This document shows, piece after piece, positions 1-13,610 of a DNA stretch of 64,000 bases. Position numbers and translations under genes: made by a program. How positions within the stretch are numbered: position 1 is the stretch's first letter; each line of letters starts with the position of its first letter. Origin of the DNA: Terebella lapidaria (taxonomy: Eukaryota > Annelida > Polychaeta > Terebellida > Terebellidae). The stretch is taken from NCBI GenBank assembly GCA_949152475.1, contig OX424558.1:35536651-35600650 (forward strand), given 5' to 3'. The notes beneath the pieces were generated by a model. It saw only the letters and a program-made list of their open reading frames with translations, did not search any database and was not told the DNA's origin.

Positions 1-3000
1 GACTGCGATGGCGCCTGCTGCGTCACGTCAGAGTTCTGTGGCTACATGGACCATGGTAAAGTATCGAATTTAGAGATAGCATCACGTACTTTAGTGTTTG
101 AAGGTGGTAGTTTTAATACTTTACAAAGATCAGTTGGTGACTTTCAGTAATACCTAGAAAATCAGAGGAGTTTTATGTGTAGTAAAGTCCTTATCTGATT
201 TTTCACCAGTTTCTGAAAAACTGTTTCACGGAACTACATTTGCTATGTCACACCTTCTTCTAAGGTATTGCAAGCAATCTAGGTGTTTGCTGTGGCTGCG
301 ACAATTCTATTAACCGACATGTCAGCGGTATTCTGCACATATCTGCACGGTGTCTAATATACAACCAGAAAACTAGATTATACCGTGATCTATGTAAATA
401 ACGTCGTAGTCACGCACGCAAACACTAACTGAAAAATTGTGAAATGAACATTGGTCCACTTTTCCGCCAGTGCAGATTATCGAGTTTATTATGTTGACAC
501 ATATTTCCTATGTAATTAAAATTTTAAGAATCCATTTGTCAACCAAACACCATTACAAAGCATTTTATTGATGGCCTATGATAATAACTGTTGCTACGAG
601 CGGATAGGAAGCCGCACTAGAATGTTTTGGATAAAATTTCCGACCACATCTTTTGGCTATTCAAAACACGAATTACGAAAAACACGTCATGTAGGTATAT
701 CAAATATTAATCTTACGAGGTAAGATATAATCCTAGATCATTGTTACGATGCTAGGTGCAACATATGAAAATTTATTTTATGACTGCTGCAATCATGAAC
801 AGCTACGCCTGATAAAGTATCTCATGTACTACTCAAAATAACTATTCTAAATCCACAGGAAGTTACACGTGGTTCATGCAGATAATAGTGTTCCAATCCT
901 AGAGTTCAGTATTTAGTGTGTGTGGTGTACCCATTAACTTCCACTGCAAAATCGCATAAATATTTACACCTGTAGCACAAGAGCGCAGTCACCTGATAAA
1001 GTGCCCTTTTCGAGCATGTAATCATGTAACCGTGTACTCTTTCATACCCACTCATCACTAAATGGATATTCTTTTCTTTGCTCCAGCTTTAAGCGCACAC
1101 ACGACAATTGTCAAGTTTACAATTGTCAACAAAACGATCATGTAACTAGTGTGTACGAGTTTCTCCACAAGGACACCATATTGATCTGTCAACAACATTG
1201 CTGACACCCACGTGCATGCCATGACAACTATGTTGTCATCAACAGTTGACAAATATATCATAGACAATTGGGAAAGCGAACAAACAGCAACGATACATCA
1301 CATCAAATAGGGTTGGAAAACCATAACCGAGACCTCATAATTATAAAATATATATTCCCAAAATCATAGTGTATATATAATTAATAACAATGTAAATTGT
1401 CAGTAGCAACAACATGTCCAGGGTGTTTCAAGGGATTTGGGTGAGGATGATCGCCATGTGGCTCCATGTGATAAAGTCGACCTGTACATTTTAGTGGTCA
1501 TTTGTGTGACCTGAATCCCAACGCCAATCTCCACAAAGGCAATGCCAGTCAATGGCAGGGCCTTGAGAAAACAGAATCATCTGCCTTGAAAACGAAATCC
1601 GGTTGGAGACATGTTTCGATGAGAGGTGTCATTTGTATGCTGGGAAAAAAATTGCCTCAATTGTCAATGATAATAGACAATGGTACACCTACTAGACTCA
1701 TAAAGTGTCATCCCTAGTCGTTTTCACAAAGTAGCTAAATAATGGAACATAATTACTAAACATTGCAGAATATCTTCAGTGCTAATCAATTTTTCTCAGC
1801 AGCAATAGCAGATATTGTTCTATCAACACCAATAGAGAAATATTTATTTTATATATTTTTTTAATACCTAAATATAAAACAGTACGTGGGTTTTCCATAT
1901 AATGCAGAGGATGACACTTCTTATGTTCGGTGTGTGTACAACGTATTCCAGGTTAAGTAGAAGTGCCAGATCTAGAAAAAGCCTTCGAGTTGTCGAGATG
2001 AACATCTTGCGTCGAACAAAGTGCTACAAAGATAACATTTTTTGAGTAATAGATGAGCATCGCGACATATTCTTGTCCTATCACCCTAAAAGTTAAACGT
2101 GGTCCTAAATGAGATGCTGTATTCTGTGTTGAGTTACCTTCAAACATGTATACGTATGATACAACTATCTAAACGAACAAGAGTAAAACCTACACCATCA
2201 CTTCCTTGTCTTGTTTTACACACACGACTCGTGGATATCAAAAAGATTATCATATTTATATTCTTGGCAAAAGTGTGTCAACATTATCGTCTTCCTAGAC
2301 TCATGCTGTTATTCCTAAGTCTTGTATGTACATGTACATGATGTACCTAATAACCACCACTGGATGTCAGATGATATTACTGTTTCATCGGTAGTATCTA
2401 AATAAAATCTTCTCACAAATTATTTATAGTCACCTGCATTATATATTTATAACGAACGATTGGCATTGACCTTCATCTTACACATATGATCAAATGTCAA
2501 GCTAGTGTACAAATGTCCCTTCACAAGGACAACGGTGTTATGTTTTTTGCATTGCTAAAACCCACTTAGGACAGATGATACATATAGGCATCCCTTTTGC
2601 ATGAAGGCTGACACATTTGCAACTACCTCGACACAGGCAAAACATATTTTATCAATCACCAGCTGCCCTACTGGTGTAAACGGCATGAGGTCAACTCCCA
2701 CACGAAAAAACAAGCATAACTTTTGGGTACAATAAGAGCAACGGCACAGGCGAAAATAAAACAGGAAACATACACAATATATGTAATTTCCATGCTTACT
2801 AGAAGTTCCCATTTAGGGAAATTCAGCTGACATTTATATAAATCAAAAACAAATAAGTATTGTACACTACTTACACTCGTAAACTTCACATTTCGAAGCT
2901 GAATCCATGACCGAATTTATGAAAAATATAAAAGCTTATAAAAGCTTGAATATATCTGTAGACAAGTTATTTCAGGACATATTGCTGTAAATGTTTCATA

Positions 3001-5640
3001 TTTTGTTTGGTTCATGTATTTTCTACCATTTTAGGACAAGGGCGAAATTCATTTCGAAGCATTATTCCTACTAATTACAACACTTCAATTAGACACATTT
3101 TTAGGTTGTTGTAAATGTCTGCATTTGAGCGGAGGTGTTAGTAAAGTAAACGTCAACAAGCAGAAATGAGCAAATGGTTCAGTGAGCAAATGACCAACGC
3201 CAATCGGGACAATACACTCATGTCGGCAGTATGACACGATATGCTAATCCTAACTGGAGGAAGATCACTCAGAAACTGGCAAAAACGTTGTCGACTTACC
3301 TTTCCACTTACAATGGGTGTACGTAGACGTCACTCAAATTAAGGTAGTCCGCCCCAAACAGTGAGGGGAGGGGGTCAAAGAGTTTTTTAAATAAAAAACT
3401 ATATCAGCATATTCTAGAGTTTCAAAACGACATATTTCATGAAGTAACTGATCAGCATCCTAAAACTGAAAAGAAAATAGGGGGTCACCGTATCCGTTCG
3501 CATGGAAAACACGATGCAAGATGTGAATATGGACAAAAAATGTGCAAAAATGCCATAATTTATGTCATTTTTATGTCATGTTTGTGATTTTGATCGAATA
3601 TGTCGAAGAAACCAGCACGATGACCCCTTATTTTCTTTTCAGTATTAGGATGCTGATCAGTTACTCTATACAATCGGTCATCTATAGTTTCTTTTAATGG
3701 TCATTCTGATGACAAACATGTATATACATTGTTGTGAATTGTTGGGATCTTTTATTTCAAAATCTTGCAAAAAATTTCAATACATGATATCTGAAGAATA
3801 ATCTGTGATCCGAATTGTTTCTAAACATGAATGAAGAGCAACTAATCACAAGCCTAACGCCACTGAGTTGATGATATCCTCTAAACAGTGACGCCAGCTA
3901 CTATATGTACCCATTAACTTTCACACCAGTCACGCATGGCACCTATCAGAGGACAATCAACTGACAAATTCACCTGATGATCGCCTTAATTAGGTATTTA
4001 TGTGGTCTTGCATATCCCACCTGATGGGCGCTAAGTGCACTGGCCTTGATTTTGCACATACGTGTATCTGTCAACATACCACTCATATTACTGGTGCAAA
4101 ACATTTCTTTTCCAAGTTCACGATATCGAAATGTTCTCTACAGATGTCAAGACATATTTATTGCGTGAAACGACACACATGACTTGCCAGTTGCCTTTTT
4201 GTGCAATGAAAATAACCAAAATAAGGCACAAGAAGATATATATATCAGTGAAACTTGACCTGTAAAACAACTCCAACTCATTTATTGGCCATCTCTCACA
4301 GTATTATTTTCAGACTGTTATATCTGTTGAACATCCGTGGGAACCTGTTGAACCTCCGTTGGAGGTGTTGATGACTAAAGGTGTAGATCAGACATGCTGA
4401 AACAGGATTCGATTAGAAGTGTAATATATTGTCTGCCTCAGAAAAATCAATTGTAACTACTATCTTTTCGATTTATGTATCTTCAATAGAAATGAAAGTC
4501 AAAGATTTCAATTAGCATATATAGATTGTTGATTTGTTGACGGGTATATCTATAATCATCATATGTGTTTATGGTTATGTATGTCTCTTCCAACTGGACA
4601 ATTCCGGTGTTTTGTTACAGTTTCAAATGTCCTTTCTTTATCCAATTGCTTTGTCAATCATAACACTCAAATTAGGATATTTCACTAGAGAAATGCACCA
4701 TACAAGCTAGGTGCTATTTAGCGAGAGGAAATTGGCATGTAGCTCAGTGTGGCGTGTTTTGCCAAGCATTGTTAATTTTGTCATTTGAAGTCAAATGTCA
4801 ATCTCCACAAAGGGACATGAGGAAAGTTAATGTCAGTCCTTGAGAGGTGAACACCCGCCTTCTGAAATGACATCTGCTTTGGAGCTATGGACCCAAACCA
4901 TGCACATAACAGACTGAGGAGACACTATATGTTGGTAGCTCTAGTGTGGTACGTGCATGCTGAGAAAAAATACTCTCGGATTGTCCATGATAATAGACAA
5001 TGGCACAATACTTTTTTTACTACGGTGACATATAAAAAAAAATATGGGTTATGAAAACAACTGCTGCCCAAATAAATACAAAAAGATTAGACATGTGTGA
5101 ACAAAAAACTGATATATTTTCAATCAGATATTTGGTATCCAACATATTCATAATTATAGCATATACACTTTCATAAGTAAAATATATTTTTACAAAATGT
5201 ATTTTTATGTTTTATTACACGACTGACTAACGCTATGTAACTTGTCAGCCAGAAGATTTCATCCAAAACATTTCAAGAGAGAGTACTTTACTAGATGATG
5301 ATATTACAGCATATCCAAAATATTAGCAGGTGGCCGTTATCTTTAGCCCAACGTGATGTTCTTGACGTGAACATTTTAGTGGTCGACTGTGTGACCTGAA
5401 GCCAAATGTCAATCTCTACAGAACGACACAAGTCAGGTTAATGTCATCCAGCGGTATGACCTTGGGAGTGATAATCTGATTGAAAGTGGAATCCGTTTAG
5501 AGTCATGTTTCTGTGATAGCTTTCGGTGAGTCACGTCCGTGTAGATGTGTCACTTGCATGCTGAGAAGGAAATTGCCCCAATTGTCTATGATAATCGACA
5601 ATGACACAACGCTTTCTTGTTGAAGTGAGAGTGGCAGATC
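1..5640. repeat. Older unit of array A, no gene seen
   Basis: No convincing coding region, only short unsupported frames. Blocks here recur in the same order further on. The block at ~475 is related to those at ~6105 and ~18240. The block at ~925 and ~3900 (TGTACCCATTAACTT) recurs at ~8218. Blocks with a 'CACAAGGACACCA' core at ~1165 and ~2520 recur at ~6715, ~8410 and ~18745. Blocks with 'AAATGTCAATCTCCACA' at ~1520, ~4790 and ~5400 recur at ~9080 and ~19710. Similarity is moderate and broken by indels, so this looks like an older, rearranged member of the series. A truncated TTAA-type MITE sits at 3343-3683. The function of the shared blocks is unknown. Confidence 0.6.
3343..3683 (+). mobile_element. 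Truncated TTAA-flanked MITE (same family as 32045 and 59286)
   Basis: TTAA at 3339-3342 is followed by GGTAGTCCGCC, the left end of the family seen whole at 32045-32464. Inside are the family's two inverted arms. The left arm reads ...CTGATCAGCATCCTAAAAC..., and the matching right arm is at ~3635-3668. Similarity stops near 3683, so the last ~100 bp with the right terminal repeat is missing. It has no coding capacity. Confidence 0.85.
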
Positions 5641-8600
5641 TAGAAGTAGGCTTGGACACCTGATACGTCACATCAGTTTTTCATATTCGACGTTTCAGGA
5701 TAGTAGCTTCCACACCAACTCACAATATTTGGCGAATTTCACAACGGTTGGCGACCGTATTTTTTCCGAAATACCCTTTTCAACAGGATTGCCTTGAGGA
5801 GTGTTATGATTAGTATATAGCAACTAGTCTTCACACCAAAATTATAACTCAGACCTAAGAGTATCAATTCAGGAATTTTCATTAAATCTACCAATCGTTT
5901 TATGCGTTGTAGAGACGAAAAGAAACACATCTTCATAAAACTGTGTTTACAAATCATATATCAACTTGATGCAAGAATCCCCCTCACAAAAAAAAGAAAG
6001 AAAAGAAAAGAGACATTGGAATAGATGGTAATTTATTCTGTGATTAATGTTGCAATCATGCATCGTCTGGATAGTGCATTCAAAAGCAATGGGAAAACTG
6101 TGTATATTATTTCGAGTTTATTATGCCAACACATATTTTCTATGCAATTCAAATGACCAGTTTCTAATAACATGAAACTTGATTTTATTGAAACAACCAT
6201 AGCTATCTACAAAGATGCTTTTTAAGCTTTCAAGAGGTATGCAGCCGCCATCTGATGTTTGATGAGTTGGTTGGAAAACTTTTTTCTATATATTCGGTAC
6301 AATCCCTAATTCTTTTGGAGTCAGAACATATTCATTTCATTCTCTTTTCACAAATATATTCCCAATATGCTCTAGACATTATGAGTGTGAATTCGATCTG
6401 AAGCCAGCCAGCATCTTCTCATATTCATATTCCTAGAAACAATGCATCAAAGAACAAAATATATACTATTCTGATCCTAGACAGATAACACGCATGGCGT
6501 GGTTTCCAATGAGTTTGAAGTCTCGTACATATATGATATACAGGACAGAAGTCAGAATGTTTTACCTGCAGCCTTAAGGAAAATCACCCCACAAATTATC
6601 TACGAGCACCTGCATGATATATTTGTACCTATAAAAAACAAACTCCTAGCCTTGATCTCACATACGTGTGCAATTTTCAGTAAATGCTCCTGAAGTAAGT
6701 GCACAAAGATACCCTCACAAGGACACCATTGCTCCGATAAATTCACTGCTAACACCCAACACTATAGATGACACGAGCATCCTTGTTGCACGGGATTTGA
6801 CCAACATGCCAAACATGGTATTGTGCCACCAGGTGTCTTTCTGGTTCGAACGGCATGAGGTCAACTGTCACACAAAAACGAATATGGGGTTTGGGTGCAA
6901 GCTAACAAGAGCAAGGACGCTGGTGATGGAATAGTGAACACCTGTCATTTTCTTGCTTACTGGAAATGAGTTTCCAAATGGGGCAAAAAAATATTAGAGA
7001 AAGGAAATTGAAGAAAGGTGTCGTTTATATAAATTGAAAATATGTTTACATCTGGCCAAATTCACGTTTCAATGTCATCCATGGACTAATGGATAAAATT
7101 GATGTAAGTCTGAAAATGTACAGAATCGATGGCTAAGTTATTGGGGAGGGGGGGGGGAACTTTGGGGAGAACGACTATATCAAACGTCTATATTCCATTT
7201 TGAGTTTATGTCTTTTAAGTATGAGTTTAAGTATTTTCTATACTGAGAATTAGGTCGGGAAAATGACATATAAAAATGATGATTTTAACCAATTTAATAT
7301 TGTTTAGTAAGCAAACGGAGTCTCGGTTGGTAATCCTTGATGGCTAACAATCACAAAGGCAAAGTTCCACGTTGATTCGAAGTGTTTAAATTCATGAATT
7401 TGTTACCTTTATATTTACATTATAAGTGAATGGACAGTTGGTCAATTCCTGGTACATGATCATTTCATGCAATCGAACCTTAAAGCCTAATTTCCAGGTA
7501 TAACACTTCATTTAGACACCACCTGGAGTTGTTTCAACCTTGTGAGCGGAGGCGGTAGTCAAGAAAACGCCAACAAAGCAAGTGGTTTGAGGTTGACATG
7601 ACCAGCTCTAATCCGGACAATTGCACTAAATGTCGGCAGGATGACACTACATCAAAATGATCAAAATCCGCTATCGAAAGACCTAACATGTTCTGCAACT
7701 ATAACTGCGAGTAGACGTTTCCCATATTAGCATATGAAAGAGCAACCATGAAATTGAAGCACTCACCAGCTAATGTAACCACAAATGGCAGACAAATAAA
7801 TCTCAACCAGGTTAAATATTGACACCTTTAGGGATGGATGAGCGACATAAAAAAGAGGTGATTGTCCTAGATATTACTTACGATATGATGGGAATATTTG
7901 TATACCATCTTGCCATGTGTACCGAATGTTTGGCATTTAGAAACATTTTTGGCATGTGAAAATTCATTCACACATTCTGGTGATGGTCAGTCTGATATGT
8001 CATCGTAAACTATGATTTTTGGATATTGCATGAATTACAGTGTGCACGGACATTTGAATACGATATAAAATGAAAAATTCAGAATACAAAATGTAAATTG
8101 CTTCTAAGCAATTGTATGACAAGATCATAAGTACCCAATCACGAGCTAGAAGGCTGTCGAGTTAATGGTATCCTCGAAGTCAGATTTACCGTCCACCAGG
8201 AGTGACTCTGACAACTATATGTACCCATTAACTTTCACTGCAGTCACGCATGGCACCTATAAGAGGACAATCAACTGACAAATTACACTGATGATCGCCT
8301 TAATTAAGTATTTATGTCGTCTTGAATATCCCACCTAATGGGCGCTAAGTGCACTGGCCTTGATCTTGCACACACGTGTAACTGTCTCATATTAGTGCAG
8401 AATAACAGTTCTTTCACGAGGTCACCATATCAACTGTCTATATATATGTTGTCTACATGTGACGTATAAACATGTATAAACATTAATATACTTTATACAC
8501 GATTATTTCAATGTTGTAAAGCAAAGTTACGTTATCTTGTATCGTTTGTGCAAACAAAATGAAAGATTATCAATTTGGCATAAGAATATACATATATCCA

Positions 8601-8839
8601 AGTATTATTTGAACGGTTAAACATTTGCAATTGAATTAATGACCGTCTTCGCATTATTACTTTCTTAAGAGTGACACTCAAGCGATTTCAACCTGTATTC
8701 GCAGAAACACGAATGTCAAGAACTTATTGACATACATATCATCATATGTGTTTTTTTTTTGTAAGGTATGATTATCTTCTAATTAGATTGTTGTATGTAA
8801 TGTTCTCAAGTATATTTTCTCACTCAAGAGTATGTGCAT

Positions 8840-8930
8840 GTAAGTATCAATCTATTACCATCAATACAGTGAGATTTTAATGATGGCAATAACAAACGAA
8901 AAATACAATATTTTGCAATAGAAACATGCA
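8840..8930 (+). repeat. Short interspersed block, copy 1 of 3
   Basis: About 90-105 bp beginning GTAAGTATCAATCTATTACC and carrying a 'TTTTGCAATAGAAACA' core. Related copies lie at 35647-35749 and 55199-55301, in three different arrays. This copy is the most diverged. No terminal inverted repeat, poly-A tail or Pol III box was recognised, so the class is unknown. Confidence 0.65.
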
Positions 8931-9455
8931 ATTTGTTGAGAAAAAAATATCTGTTTGTCAATCATAACATTCTATTCAGGATATTTCAAGAGAGTTGTGT
9001 ATTATATGATGTATGTTGTATTTAGCGACAGGAAATTAGCATGTGTCCCCTGTGGAGTAGTTGACGTGAACATTTAAAGCCAAATGTCAATCTGCACAAA
9101 ACAACTAGATTAAAATTAATGCCAGTCAGCAGCTTGACCTTGAGATGTGAGCATCCGCCTCGAGAATTGAAAGCCGCTTCTGAGCTTTTAACGAAAGCTT
9201 GCATGATGAGACCCGTCCATGCAGGTGATTTTTAGCGTGTCATTCAAATGTTCTGAAAAAAATGTAACAATTGTCCATGATAGGTTGATAATTACACAAA
9301 ACCGTCCTCGGTATTTGGAAGTGACAGATCCAGAAATAGACTGGGTAACGAAACTGGTTTGTACCAAGTGTGATATGAGTTATGCTAGCTTCAGATACTT
9401 ATTCTTGCCACATGCAAGAGTAAATTGATGATTTTATGACAAAAGAAGAAACGTG

Positions 9456-9549
9456 TTTATCCAGAAATGGGTGCATTCACTTCTTCACGCCATGAAATAT
9501 GAAACTCGTTCTATGGGTGGAGAAGTGAGTGTAACCATCTCTGGATAAA
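9456..9549 (+). repeat. Imperfect inverted repeat (about 35-bp arms)
   Basis: The arm at 9456-9491 (TTTATCCAGAAATGGG...) pairs with 9515-9549 (...CATCTCTGGATAAA) around a ~24-nt loop, with roughly six mismatches. In the A2 counterpart (~20040-20125) the right arm is kept but the left arm is largely gone. The RNA could fold like a microRNA precursor, but a foldback relic is equally possible. No expression evidence can be read from the sequence. Confidence 0.6.
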
Positions 9550-9837
9550 ATTATATCTCTTCATTCAATGAAATGTTTATGGTAGTTGCCAACACATCCA
9601 TATCTCAGTTAGACCTACATAAAGACACCCAAATATTTACCAATTATAATGAAACAATTATTTCAAGCTCAAACACATGGATAAAGTTTGAAAATTGAAA
9701 AATCAACTGATACTTGGGGCCCACATTAGGAGAACAATGGTAGAAGTGCACTTATCCAACATCCATAGTATCGGTTTATTCCTACATCCAATTTGGATAT
9801 TTTATTTTTTTTACGAACACAAAATAAACCTGCAATA

Positions 9838-10329
9838 GGACTGGAAAGCGGGAGTATGATCGGTGATAATTCCAATGAAATATTCGTGAATAAGGCGTCG
9901 CCGGGGATAAACCTAATTATCGCCCATTTCTAACAACGTCAATAACTGCTGAAATAACATGTCTTGTGTCAAATAACTTTAGCGAAAGTACAAAGCAGGT
10001 ATACTTGTGTCAAAATTCATTAGAATAACAGGCCGTCTGCCGGCAATTTTGCTAGAGCAAGGCTCTATTCGAAGTGCCGTTTTTTTCAGTGCCTCTTCGA
10101 AGCTTGGATATGTTGTGGAATTGGACAATTTTCATCTTTTACAACAGTTTTTGTATATCTTCATCGTGTATGGATACTATAATACACTAAAGACATCGTT
10201 TATATACTTAAAAATCACCATATTAAATGCACCCCTATGTTAAAAGATAGGGAGGCGTCAGGTGCTTATCCCCAGTCCGAATAAATTCATTGGGATTTGT
10301 CATCGATCAGTACTTCCGCTTTCCAACCC
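9838..10329. mobile_element. 492-bp MITE with long terminal inverted repeats
   Basis: The left end (GGACTGGAAAGCGGGAGTAT) and the inverted right end (GGGTTGGAAAGCGGAAGTAC) match imperfectly over about 60 bp and are flanked by TA. The paralogous position in A2 (~20393, GGCAATAGGGATAATCC) runs straight through without it, so this is an insertion in A1 or a precise loss from A2. The interior has no transposase; a 78-aa frame at 10007-10243 shows nothing recognisable. TA flanks would fit several superfamilies, so I leave it unassigned. Confidence 0.85.
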
Positions 10330-10577
10330 TATAGGGATAATCCACCACACTTCTACATTCACTTGGTGACGTCACAACGTGACACAAATTTCAACGAGAG
10401 GAAGTGTGCAGGTGGGGCTGTTCACGTGTTCATTTCTCTTTGGGTCACTTGACACTAAATGTCAGCACACTTACACGACACGTCGTTAATTCCAGTCGTG
10501 CGCGGCCTTGACAAATAATGGAAATCCGCTTTGGATAGATTGGCTTGTTGGCAATCCTACAATAAAGACTGCCAACA

Positions 10578-11892
10578 GCCACTGCAATAAGAGGTCTTTA
10601 ACAACGGCAGATGCGGTCGAAGAAAAAGTTCAAGATTACGGCAGACATGCAACCTGAAGCACTCTGCCAAGGTAACTGGAGGTGGCAGACAAACAGCTCT
10701 CGGATGTCTTTACGATTTCAGGTTGGATACGCACAGTGACGTCAATGGATGATTTCAAGTGGCTGTCTAAGATGTTTTCATATAACATAATAAACGTTAA
10801 CGGGTCTCTAATATCAGGTTTTTTTTATCATGACATATTCCTTGGTATTGACCACAAAGATATATACAGTCTTATGAGACTGTCAAATGTGTATTATTGT
10901 GATTATCTCATCATTCAATTACATTTGTAATAACGGTTGTTACACTGAATAGTGCGCGCTTTGCTTGATGAGACATTCATTTGAGTATTCAACTTTCACC
11001 ACTAGATTTGGCAATTACATTATTGTCAAATAATTGGCATTATTTCTTCCTAACTACAACATGACATGAAAAAAAAACCTCTGGAAATGGGAAATATATA
11101 TATATTTCAATGTAGTTGGTTGTATATAACTTGATGCAAGTTTCCATCAACTTATTGATCAGATTCCCTCAAGTGGCATTTGTTAGAGCTAAATTGGCAA
11201 TAAAATAATCAATGATTTGGAATTCATCCATTCTCGGAGATACGCCCTGATGTGAACAAAGGTTGAACATGCAGGTGGATCTATTACACTATGAATATAC
11301 AAAACATGTATGACGCTCCATCGAAAAATATCCTCTGAAGTAAACCAGAAAACTGAATAGATTTCCATTGGGAATACACCTATATACTTGGCATTGTCAT
11401 AATATACAGCTGCGCATTGAAATAACACAAATGAAACGCCTCAGGTCAGATTCCATATGCAAACATGTACGACCAATCATACTGTACATTTCTCTAAAAT
11501 CATTGCTCCATGCCGTAAAATTGTGTAGTTCCCATACGAATAGGAGAAAGATTATGAGATTTGAGAAACCAAGGAAGAATGCTATAAAGAATAATATTGC
11601 ATCAGATACCAGTGTACAACAGATATCGATCAATCATCAATCTCTAAGAAAATAATAAAAATGATCTGCACATACCGCAAGAACACAAACAGCACAAGCA
11701 TCAAAACGCCAGCCCAATGTGCAAATTAGCGCTAAGTGAAAATAACGATCCATCCCCTCTTTCAAAGTAAATATATCGTGAAATATTTGTTCAGGTGACG
11801 CAAGCATGTCGCCAATATCCTAACCTTTTGTTTGTTTTACCCAGACTGATGTTTATATCCAAATTACTCCAGTAAATTAGCTGGATATCATG
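10578..11892 (+). repeat. Triplicated 1.3-kb block, copy in A1
   Basis: The block runs from CCACTGCAATAAGAGGTC to GGATATCATGCT. Further copies are at 16540-17825 and 20636-21853. Frames on both strands (for example 11368-11655 + and 11397-11633 -) are also open in the 16.5-kb copy. Most nucleotide differences change the amino acid and the third copy is frameshifted, so I do not call a gene. Confidence 0.8.
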
Positions 11893-12086
11893 CTTGACGC
11901 TAAGAATGAAAAAGGTAATTGATCTATGCATAGTGGAACCAGTACAGACTGATGTCTTTCAACAATGACATAATGACATGGGCTATTGTCCATGAGATAT
12001 TCCGACTGACATGGCAGATAAAGTGCAGACAATAGAGGAAGTAATATGACATGTAATTTTAGTGCGATTATAAATTTGATGCACAT
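11877..12086 (-). CDS. Candidate short secreted peptide ORF (unrecognised)
   Basis: A 69-codon frame starts with ATG at 12086. Its N-terminus looks like a signal peptide: a short basic start (MCIKFIIALK) followed by a leucine-rich hydrophobic stretch (ILLPLLSALYL) and then a polar, cysteine-containing tail. No family was recognised. Most of the frame (to about residue 44) and 176 bp upstream lie in the 308-bp block that is perfectly identical to the A2 copy. In A2 the frame stops after 44 residues (21911-22045). No splice sites, poly-A signal or strong start context support it. ORFs of this size are common by chance in AT-rich DNA, so this is a flag and not a confident gene. Confidence 0.2.
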   Translation of the reverse strand: MCIKFIIALKLHVILLPLLSALYLPCQSEYLMDNSPCHYVIVERHQSVLVPLCIDQLPFSFLASSMISS

Positions 12087-12262
12087 CGATAGACTGGCTG
12101 CAAAGAAATCATGGAATCAGAGCCAGAAAATTATATATATTGATAAACAGATGTTTTTTGTCGCAGAATACAGGCATAAAATGTAAATGTTTGAAAATGG
12201 AAATTTACTGTATCATAAAATTGAACAGCTAAATATATTTTCCCCTTCTTGTTATTAATACT
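11955..12262. repeat. 308-bp block identical between A1 and A2 (A1 copy)
   Basis: It matches 21914-22221 base for base. The flanking 78 bp upstream differ at ~14% and the 200 bp downstream at ~8%. That contrast is not expected from uniform decay of one duplication. Recent gene conversion or strong constraint would explain it. Confidence 0.9.
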
Positions 12263-13610
12263 GTTAATAAGTAGATATCGATCTGGATATGCACTAATGT
12301 TTTTGTGATGGAACCCCGCGGAATGGCGGGAAGTAATTTGTAGCTATTCAAAGCCGAGGAACTGCGTGCTAGTTTGTGATCGAAATTTGCATACACTTGT
12401 AGATGTATTAAGTAGCAGCTCCCACGGGAGTTTCGCAGTGGTAACATTTCATTACACGTGAGATACCTTCTTGGTTGTGTTGTTTACGTCAATATCTCTA
12501 CATAGTGATTCGAATGGTCAACACTAACTAACACCATTGGTATGTAGTTACGGATGTAGTAGCATGGATGCCCTGTGTTTTTCGCATGTTGTTTTCTGAT
12601 AGAAAACATGTCAGACTGTCATGGAACTGAAACAGGTAATTGAATTAAGAAATCAATGGCTTTAATAAAATCCAAACAACTAGCAGGAAAACGTAGTGAT
12701 CTCTTGGATGCATGCCAAGCACCTATCTGGAAACAATATTTTAAAAACCAGTTAATAAATTGCACTGCGCCCAAGAGAACTTATTGTGAAGCATGCACGG
12801 GTTGTGCGTGCGAATGTCCCCCCTGGTTGAGAAAATGATGTATTCCCCGTTCATAAATATTAGCTACGTGTGGCAAACTCTTCACCTCGTTCGAAAAAAC
12901 TTTTGCTCCATGGAGGGTATACTTGAATTGCTTTGTGACAAAAGTATTTTGCTTCCGAGTAGGAATATAGTACTTCACACAGAATTACACATAATATATG
13001 TCTGATCAAATCGATTATAAATGTTTCATTACCATTAGCCACTACTTTATTCATATTGGCGCCTAATATCATTAATCAGACTGGCAATGTACACCTAGTC
13101 AACTGATCGCAACACGCGAGAGCGCACGTGCAGACAGTAAATATCAAGAAGACGTGATGAAATATTACGTGCTTGGAGTATGAATGTGAATGTGGAAAAA
13201 GACTGTATGAGGAAAGAGACAGACTGTACGATAATTTATAGAAAACTGGGGAGTCTCACTTTTAATGTACAATGAGAATAAGATTCCCCTGGTGACGCTA
13301 GTGTGGATTCGGAATTACATGGTTCCTCGGGCTTTCTTTGTAATGCTAAAGTGTTAGATTTATTCGCTTGCATTGATCGAAATCTTGTCATGTGCTAATG
13401 GTGAAATATTGACATAATAAAAAAAATACCATTGAAATTTAACCATCTTCAACCATCACTCAGAGTGATGTGGAAAGGTAGATGCTCACACTTTACAGCT
13501 TCATCTTGGGTGATAGAATTTTGACTTTGGAAAGTACCATAATGTACCATTAAAAAGAAAACCTTAATATAATGGGGGTACCTGCTAATGCCATGTGCTT
13601 TTGGGGCTCT

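Noticed and set aside
6840-6860. TTCGAA-containing sites resembling a tRNA T-loop
   Set aside because: No matching acceptor, D or anticodon arms around this or other such sites (e.g. ~34990).
925-8240. Regularly recurring short blocks as a CRISPR-like array
   Set aside because: Spacing is kilobases, the repeats are imperfect and the DNA is eukaryotic; they are segmental duplications.
11368-11655. Frames open on both strands and kept in the 16.5-kb block copy
   Set aside because: Most differences between copies change the residue, the third copy is frameshifted, and both strands are equally open, so recent duplication explains it.
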